Shown here one piece after another: positions 1 through 5,642 of a stretch of 7,358 nt of DNA (position 1 is its first letter; every line of letters starts with the position of its first letter). The DNA lies in contig CAIXAY010000436.1 of assembly GCA_903917505.1 (NCBI GenBank), positions 1 through 7,358 of the forward strand. Reading direction: 5' to 3'. A model generated the notes under the pieces. It had not been told where the DNA came from. It saw nothing but the letters and a program-made list of their open reading frames with translations, and searched no databases. Source of the stretch: an uncultured beta proteobacterium (GTDB taxonomy: Bacteria; Pseudomonadota; Gammaproteobacteria; Burkholderiales; Rhodocyclaceae). Made by a program: the position numbers and the translations under genes.

Positions 1-921
1 GACCAGCACCAGATCGCCTATGGTCATGTTCCCGGCAACGACGCCCGCCGCCGCGCGCCACATCATCGCCGTGACGCCACCGGCGATGATGATCTGCTGG
101 CCGAGGTTGAGCCAGGACAGCGAGACCTGGCTCCGGGTCGCCGCGTCCTGCCAGCGCATCAGGTGCGCATCGTAACGCCCGGCCTCGTAGTCCTCGTTGT
201 TGAAATACTTGACCGTCTCGTAGTTGAGCAGGCTGTCGATGGCTTGCGAATTGGCCGCCGAGTCGCTGTCATTGACCTGGCGGCGCAGGCCGATGCGCCA
301 GTTGCTGATCTTCACCGTGAACAGCACGTAGGCGGTCAGCGAGAGCAGGGTGATGACGACGAAGCCACTGTCATACTTGACGAAGAGGATGCCGAGCACC
401 AGCGAGATCTCGACCAGGGTCGGCAGGATCGAATAGAGGGTGTAGCTGATCAGGCTCGAGATCGAGCGGCTGCCGCGTTCGATGTCGCGCGACACGCCGC
501 CGGTCTGGCGCTCGAGGTGGAAGCGCAAGGAAAGCGCATGCAGGTGGCGGAACACTTCGAGCGCGAGGCGCCGAACCGCCTGCTGCGTGACGCGGGCGAA
601 CAGGATTTCGCGCAGTTCGGTAAACAGCGAAGTCGAAAAGCGCAGCGCGCCGTACAGGGTCAGCAGCAGTACCGGCAGCGCGAGCGGCATCTGGGTGACG
701 GTCAGCTTGTCGATCATCTCTTTGAAGACCATCGGCACGGCGACATTGGCCAGCTTGGCGCAGACCAGGCAGGACAACGCCAGCAAGACCCGCCACTTGT
801 ATTGCCACAGGTAGGGCCCGAGGCTGTTCAGGGTCTGCCATACGCGCGAGTCCCCGGCGGGCGCGGGGCGCTGCCGGGAATCGGCGTAACTGCGGGAGTC
901 GCTGCGGGAGCTGTGGCGCAT
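1..921 (-). CDS. Atm1/ABCB7-type ABC exporter, transmembrane domain (partial, C-terminus outside window)
   Basis: Reading the minus strand from the ATG at 921 gives 307 open codons to the window edge. The protein starts with a hydrophilic Ser/Arg-rich leader (residues 1-26, DSR three times). It continues into membrane segments near residues 43-66, 80-100, 160-181, 186-205 and 275-295. Two stretches identify the Atm1/HMT1/ABCB6-7 family: LSLRFHLERQTGGVSRDIERG-like residues 129-150, and DSLLNYETVKYFNNE at 229-243, a hallmark of mitochondrial Atm1/ABCB7 and bacterial relatives. Family members are inner-membrane homodimers that export glutathione-linked or metal/sulfur compounds; the substrate here cannot be told. 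The ATP-binding domain (Walker A/B, signature) must lie to the left of the window. Start choice: an in-frame TAA lies 13 codons upstream (958-960) with no other ATG between. No clear Shine-Dalgarno is visible, so the start is likely but weakly supported. It is divergent from the psrA-like gene. Confidence 0.92.
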   Translation of the reverse strand, partial: MRHSSRSDSRSYADSRQRPAPAGDSRVWQTLNSLGPYLWQYKWRVLLALSCLVCAKLANVAVPMVFKEMIDKLTVTQMPLALPVLLLTLYGALRFSTSLFTELREILFARVTQQAVRRLALEVFRHLHALSLRFHLERQTGGVSRDIERGSRSISSLISYTLYSILPTLVEISLVLGILFVKYDSGFVVITLLSLTAYVLFTVKISNWRIGLRRQVNDSDSAANSQAIDSLLNYETVKYFNNEDYEAGRYDAHLMRWQDAATRSQVSLSWLNLGQQIIIAGGVTAMMWRAAAGVVAGNMTIGDLVLV

Positions 922-989
922 GGTGAAAATGATATTCGGCGTTTCGAATAAGCCACTTTACTTGATCGACGCGCTAAACGCCTTGCCGC

Positions 990-1018
990 TTGCTATTGCC
1001 GGGGCATTCGCATAATAT
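990..1018 (+). promoter_or_regulatory. Candidate sigma70-type promoter of the psrA-fadE-fadI-fadJ cluster
   Basis: TTGCTA at 990-995 and TAATAT at 1013-1018 are separated by 17 bp. Each matches four of six consensus bases. An alternative -10, CATAAT at 1011-1016, matches better (5/6) but leaves only a 15-bp spacer. It lies about 70 bp before the regulator's ATG, and the -10 abuts the inverted repeat at 1018-1033, as expected if the repressor occludes polymerase. Prediction by eye only. The rest of the 922-1084 intergenic region shows no gene or RNA, and no convincing promoter towards the exporter was found. Confidence 0.4.
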
Positions 1019-1033
1019 CAAACGAACGTTTGA
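1018..1033. promoter_or_regulatory. PsrA-type operator: perfect inverted repeat CAAAC-N4-GTTTG
   Basis: The 16 bp read TCAAACG-AA-CGTTTGA, two perfect 7-bp arms around a 2-bp centre. The core CAAAC (1019-1023), four bases, GTTTG (1028-1032) fits the published Pseudomonas PsrA consensus of C/GAAAC-N2-4-GTTTG/C. It sits immediately after the candidate -10 and 51 bp before the start codon of the TetR gene whose product resembles PsrA. The likely role is autorepression of the operon, relieved by long-chain fatty acids or their acyl-CoA. Its position between divergent genes also allows control of the exporter, but nothing in the sequence proves that. Confidence 0.8.
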
Positions 1034-1084
1034 ACTTGCCGTCTTGCCGCATGTCTGAAGGACTGTGCAGTCCCGAGCAAAACC

Positions 1085-1840
1085 ATGACCGACAACAAAC
1101 TGAATCCGGATACGCGCGAACGCATACTCGACTTCGCCGAGCGCCAATTCATGGCGCACGGTTACGAGGGCACGTCGATGCGCATGATCACCAGCGCCGC
1201 CGGGGTCAATCTGGCGGCGGTCAATTATCATTTCGGTTCCAAGGAGGGCCTGCTGCGCGAGGTTTTCCGGCGTCGCCTGGGCTGGCTCAACGGCGAGCGC
1301 CTGCGTGTCCTGGGGGCCCTCGAAGCGCAGGCCGGTGGCGCGCCGCTCAAGCCTTCGCAAGTACTCGAAGCGTTTTTCGGCACCCTGCTGCGCATCGGCG
1401 AGGATGAATCGCATGGCGGCATGACCTTCCTGCGCCTGCTCGGGCGCACGCTGACCGATCCGGCCGAATTCATCCGCACCTTCTTCGCCAGTGAATATGC
1501 CGAAGTCATCGAGCGCTACAAGCTCGCGCTTTTCCGTGCGCTGCCCGATGTGCCGCGCGCCGAAATCGTCTGGCGCCTGCATTTCATGCTCGGCGCGATG
1601 TCCTACGCGATCGCCGGCACCGATGTGCTGCAAGTCATCACCGGTCTCGGCATTGGCGATGCCGCCGGCGAAACCGTGGATAGCGGAAGCGCGGCCAGGA
1701 AGCTCGCCGAACGGCTGATGCCTTTCCTGCTTGGCGGCTTGCGCGCTCCCTTGCCGGCGAGCGTTGCGGCAAGGCCGAAACCGCAGCGCGCCACCCGGGC
1801 GCGCCGCAAATCACCGAACCTGGCGGAGAAGAAACCATGA
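1085..1840 (+). CDS. psrA: PsrA-like TetR-family regulator of fatty-acid oxidation
   Basis: This 251-residue protein has an N-terminal TetR DNA-binding domain. The helix-turn-helix lies around residues 29-50, with the recognition part ITSAAGVNLAAVNYHFGSKEG (35-55) very close to Pseudomonas PsrA as I remember it. The ligand-binding half also matches PsrA in order: FLRLLGRTL, an EY.EVIERY segment, WRLHFMLGAMSYAIAG, and LMPFLLGGLRA near residue 220. PsrA represses beta-oxidation genes and itself and is released by long-chain fatty acids. The adjacent fadE, thiolase and fadJ, and the CAAAC-N4-GTTTG repeat upstream, fit that role. After about residue 222 comes a proline/alanine- and Arg/Lys-rich tail of about 30 residues, probably disordered. 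The ATG at 1085 places the TetR domain at the usual distance from the N-terminus, although its Shine-Dalgarno is poor. The 3' end overlaps fadE by ATGA, so the two are probably translationally coupled. Confidence 0.88.
   Translation: MTDNKLNPDTRERILDFAERQFMAHGYEGTSMRMITSAAGVNLAAVNYHFGSKEGLLREVFRRRLGWLNGERLRVLGALEAQAGGAPLKPSQVLEAFFGTLLRIGEDESHGGMTFLRLLGRTLTDPAEFIRTFFASEYAEVIERYKLALFRALPDVPRAEIVWRLHFMLGAMSYAIAGTDVLQVITGLGIGDAAGETVDSGSAARKLAERLMPFLLGGLRAPLPASVAARPKPQRATRARRKSPNLAEKKP
1825..1840 (+). promoter_or_regulatory. fadE ribosome binding site and ATGA stop/start overlap
   Basis: GGAG at 1825-1828 lies 8 nt before the fadE ATG at 1837. The regulator's TGA stop (1838-1840) shares bases with this ATG. 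The arrangement fixes the fadE start and suggests translational coupling, tying FadE output to the regulator's mRNA. Confidence 0.8.
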
Positions 1841-4188
1841 TCGCACAGCTCGCCCTCGCGCTAGTCTCGTTTGCGGCACTGGCCGCGGCGCTGATCCTGG
1901 GCGTTCGCCCCTGGCGCCGCATGGTGCTGACGCGCGCCATCTTCAAGACTTACAAGAGCGTGCTGCCGCAGATGTCCGATACCGAGCGCGACGCGCTGGC
2001 CGCGGGAACCGTCTGGTGGGAAGGCGAGTTGTTCCGCGGTGACCCCGACTGGAACAAGCTGCTCGCCATGCCGGTGCCGAAACTCTCGGCCGAGGAGCAG
2101 TCCTTTTTGGACAACGAGGTCGAGCACGCCTGCGCCCTGGTCAGCGACTGGCAGGTGACGACCGAATTGCACGACCTTTCGCCAGAGGCCTGGAAGTTCA
2201 TCAAAGAAAAAGGCTTCCTCGGCCTGATCATTCCGAAGAAGTACGGCGGCCGCGAGTTCTCCGCTTACGGCCACACGCAGGTGATGACCAAATTGTCGAC
2301 GCGCTGCTCGGCGCTGTCGATCACCGTCATGGTACCCAACTCTCTGGGCCCCGCCGAGTTGCTGCTGCACTACGGCACCGAGGAACAGAAGAATCACTAT
2401 CTGCCGCGGCTGGCCAAGGGCATCGATATCCCGGCTTTCGCGCTGACCAGCCCGTGGGCAGGTTCGGATGCCGCTTCGATTCCCGATTACGCGACCGTTT
2501 GCAAAGGCCAGTGGCAGGGCCAGGAAGTGCTCGGCATGCGCGTCATCTGGGACAAGCGCTACATCACGCTCGGCCCGGTGTGCACGCTGCTCGGCCTGGC
2601 TTTCCGCCTCTACGACCCGCACGCCCTGCTCGGCGGCAAAAAAGACCTCGGCATCACCTGCGCGCTGGTGCCGCGCGACACGCCCGGCGTCGAAATCGGC
2701 CGCCGCCATTTTCCGCTCAACGCCATGTTTATGAACGGCCCGACGCGGGGCAAGGAAGTCTTTATGCCGCTCGACTACATCATCGGCGGCGCGAATATGG
2801 CCGGCCAGGGCTGGCGCATGCTAATGGAATGCCTGGCCGCCGGCCGGGCGATCTCGCTGCCTTCGTCCTTCACCGGCATGTCGCAACTAACGGCGCGCGC
2901 GGTCGGCGCCTACGCCCGCGTGCGCAGCCAGTTCAGGCTGGCGATCGGCCGCTTTGAAGGCATCGAGGAGCCGCTGACACGCATCGGCGCCTACACCTAC
3001 TCGATGGACGCAGTGCGCAAGTTTACGGCGAGTGCGGTCGATCTGGGCGAGAAGCCGTCGGTCGCCTCGGCGATCGCCAAGTACCACGTGACCGAGCGCG
3101 CGCGCCAGGTGGTCATTGACGGCATGGACATCAGCGGCGGCAAGGGCATCTGCCTCGGCCCGTCGAATCTTCTCGGCCGCGCCTATCAGCAGCTGCCGAT
3201 CGGCATCACCGTCGAAGGCGCCAACATCCTGACGCGCAGCCTGATCATCTTCGGGCAGGGTGCGATCCGTTGCCATCCTTACGTGCTCAAGGAAATGCAG
3301 GCGGCGCATGACCCGCAGCCCGAACGGGGGCTCGTCGATTTCGACCGCGCCCTGTTCGGCCATGTCGCCTTCACTTTCCGCCATTGCCTGCGCGCGCTGG
3401 CCATCGGCCTGACCGGTTCGCACTTCGTCACCGTGCCGCAGGCCGTCGCGCCCGAGACGCGGCGCTATTACCAGCAACTGACGCGCTTCTCGTCGGCCTT
3501 CGCCTTCCTCGCCGACATCGCCATGCTGGTGATGGGCGGCGAGCTCAAGCGCCGCGAAAAGCTCTCGGCGCGCCTCGGCGACATCCTGTCCATGCTCTAC
3601 CTCTGCTCGGCGACGCTCAAGCGCTACGAGTCGGAAGGCCGCCAGGCCGACGATGCGCCGCTCATGCATTGGGCCATCTGGGACGCCATGTACAAGACGC
3701 AGATGGCTTTCGACGGGGTCATCGCCAACTTCCCGAACCGCTTCATCGGCCGCCTGCTGTACCGCATCATCTTCCCGCTCGGCCATCCCTACGACGTGCC
3801 GTCCGATCAGGTGGGCCATCAGGTCGCGCAGATCCTGATCTCGCCGTCGGCGGCGCGCGATCGCCTGACCGCCGAGACCTATCTTCCGACCGCCGCCGGC
3901 GAAGCGATGGCCGCGCTCGAGGCGGCGCTCAAGGCGACGATAGACGCCGAACCGATCGAGCACAAGATACGCGCCGCCGAAAAGGACGGACTGTTCGCCG
4001 GCATGGCCGAGGCCAACGTGCGCGACATCGCGCAGGCGGCCCTGTCGCTCGGGGTGGTGACGGCCGATGAGTTCGCCCTGCTCAAGCGGCGCAACGAGTT
4101 GCGTGACATTGTCATTCACGTCGACGATTTCCCGTTCGACTACGGATTTTCCCGGCAGGAGCCGCAGGCGCATAAAGCCGCGGCCTGA
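1837..4188 (+). CDS. fadE: FadE-type long acyl-CoA dehydrogenase
   Basis: This is a 783-residue FAD-dependent acyl-CoA dehydrogenase that converts acyl-CoA to trans-2-enoyl-CoA, the first step of beta-oxidation, with electrons passing to ETF. It aligns by eye with E. coli FadE (814 aa) over nearly its whole length. Residues 2-23 form one hydrophobic segment, probably the membrane anchor; E. coli FadE has a longer hydrophobic N-terminus. The dehydrogenase core carries TSPWAGSDA (204-212, flavin/substrate motif), WDKRYITLGP from 238, HFPLNAMFMNGPTRGKEVF, DISGGKGI (431-438) and GITVEGANILTRS. In the last, Glu460 occupies the place of the catalytic base (Glu376 in medium-chain dehydrogenase). From about residue 490 it continues into the FadE-specific C-terminal domain (DUF1974), with RLGDILSMLYLCSATLKRY and FPNR (632-635). 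This long form separates it from ordinary 380-residue dehydrogenases. The start is supported by a GGAG and the ATGA overlap. A 25-bp gap precedes the thiolase gene. Confidence 0.95.
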   Translation: MIAQLALALVSFAALAAALILGVRPWRRMVLTRAIFKTYKSVLPQMSDTERDALAAGTVWWEGELFRGDPDWNKLLAMPVPKLSAEEQSFLDNEVEHACALVSDWQVTTELHDLSPEAWKFIKEKGFLGLIIPKKYGGREFSAYGHTQVMTKLSTRCSALSITVMVPNSLGPAELLLHYGTEEQKNHYLPRLAKGIDIPAFALTSPWAGSDAASIPDYATVCKGQWQGQEVLGMRVIWDKRYITLGPVCTLLGLAFRLYDPHALLGGKKDLGITCALVPRDTPGVEIGRRHFPLNAMFMNGPTRGKEVFMPLDYIIGGANMAGQGWRMLMECLAAGRAISLPSSFTGMSQLTARAVGAYARVRSQFRLAIGRFEGIEEPLTRIGAYTYSMDAVRKFTASAVDLGEKPSVASAIAKYHVTERARQVVIDGMDISGGKGICLGPSNLLGRAYQQLPIGITVEGANILTRSLIIFGQGAIRCHPYVLKEMQAAHDPQPERGLVDFDRALFGHVAFTFRHCLRALAIGLTGSHFVTVPQAVAPETRRYYQQLTRFSSAFAFLADIAMLVMGGELKRREKLSARLGDILSMLYLCSATLKRYESEGRQADDAPLMHWAIWDAMYKTQMAFDGVIANFPNRFIGRLLYRIIFPLGHPYDVPSDQVGHQVAQILISPSAARDRLTAETYLPTAAGEAMAALEAALKATIDAEPIEHKIRAAEKDGLFAGMAEANVRDIAQAALSLGVVTADEFALLKRRNELRDIVIHVDDFPFDYGFSRQEPQAHKAAA

Positions 4189-4204
4189 GACAAGAAAATA
4201 CTTC

Positions 4205-4210
4205 GGAGAG
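4205..4210 (+). promoter_or_regulatory. Thiolase ribosome binding site (decides the start)
   Basis: GGAGAG lies 4-5 nt before the ATG at 4214. The reading frame stays open back to 4067, but that longer start would overlap fadE by over 120 nt and add 49 residues unlike any thiolase N-terminus. The 4214 start begins directly with the thiolase signature VYIVDGARTPF. Confidence 0.85.
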
Positions 4211-4213
4211 CCC

Positions 4214-5503
4214 ATGGCGTTTCAACCCGTGTATATCGTCGACGGCGCGCGAACGCCGTTTCTCAAAGCGCGCAATGGGCCTGGCCCGTTTTCGGCGAGC
4301 GACCTCGCGGTTCAGGCCGGGCGTTCACTGCTGCTGCGCCAGCGCTTTGCGCCGACCGATCTTGACGAAGTCATTCTCGGCTGCGCGAGCCCCGCGCCCG
4401 ACGAGACCAATATCGCCCGCCTCGTCGCGCTGCGCCTCGGTTGCGGCCATAGCGTGCCGGCGTGGACGGTGATGCGCAACTGCGCCAGTGGCATGCAGGC
4501 TATCGATTCGGCGATCGCCAATATCCAGTGCGGCCGCTCGCAGCTGGTGCTTGCCGGCGGCAGCGATGCGCTGTCGCGCGCGCCGTTGCTCTACAACGCG
4601 CCGATGGTCGGGTGGTTCGCGCGCCTGATGCAGGCCAAAACGGCGGCGCAGAAAATCGCGGCGTTCGCCGGCCTGCGCCCGACGCAGCTGTTTGCGCCGG
4701 TGATCGGCATCATGAAGGGCTTAACCGATCCGATGGTCGGCCTGTTGATGGGCCAGACCGCCGAGATCCTCGCCGCGCAGTTCGGCATCACGCGGGCGCA
4801 GATGGACGACTATGCGCTGCACAGCCACGAACGCGTCGTCGCCGGGCGCGCGGCCGGGCATTGCGGCGAAATCGTTCCCCTAGTTGATGGCGAGGCGCGC
4901 GTCCACGCCGAGGACGACGGCGTGCGCGCCGATGCGAGCCGCGACGGGCTCGCCAAGCTCAAGCCCTTCTTCGACAGGAAATACGGCCGCGTTACCGCCG
5001 GCAACAGTTCGCAGATCAGCGACGGCGCTGCCTGGCTGATCCTGGCCAGCGCCGCCGCCGTCGACAAGTGGCAACTGCAGCCGCTCGGCCGGATCAGCGA
5101 CAGCGAGTGGGCGGGACTCGACCCGGCGCTGATGGGGCTGGGACCAGTGCATGCCGTTACGCCGATATTGCAGCGTCATGGCTGGGGCCTGGACGACATC
5201 GACGCCTGGGAAATCAACGAAGCCTTCGCCGCGCAGGTTCTCGCCTGCCTTGCCGCGTGGCAATCGGACGATTACTGTCGCGCCCAACTCAACCTGCCGA
5301 CGGCATTGGGCAGCCTGCCGCCCGAGCGGCTCAACGTCGATGGCGGGGCGATCGCGCTTGGCCACCCGGTCGGCGCTTCCGGCGCGCGCATCGTCCTGCA
5401 CCTGCTGCACGTGCTGCGCATAAGGCAAGCGCGGCGCGGCATCGCCGCGATCTGCATCGGCGGCGGCATGGGCGGCGCGATGCTGGTCGAGACGCTGCAA
5501 TGA
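4214..5503 (+). CDS. fadI: Acetyl-CoA C-acyltransferase (3-ketoacyl-CoA thiolase), FadI / trifunctional beta-subunit type
   Basis: This 429-residue thiolase cleaves 3-ketoacyl-CoA with CoA to acetyl-CoA and a shortened acyl-CoA. All catalytic motifs are present. Cys90 in NCASGMQA is the acylated nucleophile, NEAF is at 335-338, His384 in GGAIALGHPVGASGAR, and Cys414 in CIGGGMGG is the acid/base cysteine. VTAGNSSQISDGAA (260-273) is also typical. Length and a hydrophobic/basic insertion at about 124-178 (YNAPMVGWFARLMQAK through DPMVGLLMGQTAE) resemble E. coli FadI (436 aa) and the mitochondrial trifunctional beta subunit rather than the shorter FadA/AtoB. However, NCASG and NEAF are the general thiolase forms, where E. 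coli FadI has ACATS and HEAF, so the symbol is a best fit. It lies 25 bp after fadE and 139 bp before fadJ, giving the fadI-fadJ order seen in E. coli. The products probably form an alpha/beta complex. Confidence 0.9.
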   Translation: MAFQPVYIVDGARTPFLKARNGPGPFSASDLAVQAGRSLLLRQRFAPTDLDEVILGCASPAPDETNIARLVALRLGCGHSVPAWTVMRNCASGMQAIDSAIANIQCGRSQLVLAGGSDALSRAPLLYNAPMVGWFARLMQAKTAAQKIAAFAGLRPTQLFAPVIGIMKGLTDPMVGLLMGQTAEILAAQFGITRAQMDDYALHSHERVVAGRAAGHCGEIVPLVDGEARVHAEDDGVRADASRDGLAKLKPFFDRKYGRVTAGNSSQISDGAAWLILASAAAVDKWQLQPLGRISDSEWAGLDPALMGLGPVHAVTPILQRHGWGLDDIDAWEINEAFAAQVLACLAAWQSDDYCRAQLNLPTALGSLPPERLNVDGGAIALGHPVGASGARIVLHLLHVLRIRQARRGIAAICIGGGMGGAMLVETLQ

Positions 5504-5529
5504 GCAAATGCCGAACGGTCGCCAAGTGC

Positions 5530-5607
5530 AACCCCTCCCAACCTCCCCTTGTCAGGGGAGGAGACAACCATCCAGACTCCCCCCTGATAAGGGGGGCTGG
5601 GGGGGTT
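5530..5607. repeat. Inverted pair of REP-like G/C hairpin repeats (BIME-like) between thiolase and fadJ
   Basis: Two related units face each other. The left unit (5530-5563) contains CCTCCCC-TTGTCA-GGGGAGG (5542-5561). The right unit (5577-5607) contains CCCCCC-TGATAA-GGGGGG (5579-5596). The reverse complement of the right unit starts AACCCC and has loop TTATCA, matching the left unit's AACCCC start and TTGTCA loop, so they are inverted copies 13 bp apart. The whole 78 bp could also fold as one large cruciform. Such C-run/G-run palindromes resemble REP/BIME-type intergenic repeats dispersed in many proteobacteria. In mRNA they could protect the upstream transcript or cause partial attenuation before fadJ. 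There is no following T-run, so a standard intrinsic terminator is unlikely. The rest of the 5504-5642 gap shows only the fadJ ribosome binding site. Confidence 0.75.
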
Positions 5608-5629
5608 ATAAGGCCGAGGCACGGCGATA

Positions 5630-5634
5630 AGAGG
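5630..5634 (+). promoter_or_regulatory. fadJ ribosome binding site (decides between tandem ATGs)
   Basis: AGAGG at 5630-5634 is 8 nt before the ATG at 5643 and 11 nt before a second in-frame ATG at 5646. The spacing favours 5643, though a start at 5646 would change the protein by only one residue. Confidence 0.65.
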
Positions 5635-5642
5635 TTGTCACG

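Noticed and set aside
163..951. 262-codon open frame on the plus strand
   Set aside because: It is antisense to the ABC exporter, whose family motifs are clear on the minus strand.
2449..2469. Trp207 in FadE's TSPWAGSD motif, where E. coli FadE has Glu
   Set aside because: That position varies among acyl-CoA dehydrogenases (Gly in medium-chain enzymes), while the flanking Pro, Ala-Gly-Ser-Asp and catalytic Glu460 are intact, so loss of function is not indicated.
4067..4213. Upstream extension of the thiolase frame
   Set aside because: It would overlap fadE by over 120 nt, lacks thiolase similarity, and a proper GGAG precedes the ATG at 4214.
2887..4215. 442-codon open frame on the minus strand
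   Set aside because: It is antisense to fadE and shows no domain; the Arg/His/Gly-rich composition is typical of a shadow frame in GC-rich DNA.
5579..5607. Intrinsic terminator after the thiolase gene
   Set aside because: The hairpin is strong but is followed by ATAAGGCC rather than a T-run, and the next gene continues the same pathway on the same strand.
5606..5612. TTATAAG as the -10 of a separate fadJ promoter
   Set aside because: No acceptable -35 hexamer lies at 16-18 bp; the upstream bases are the hairpin arms.
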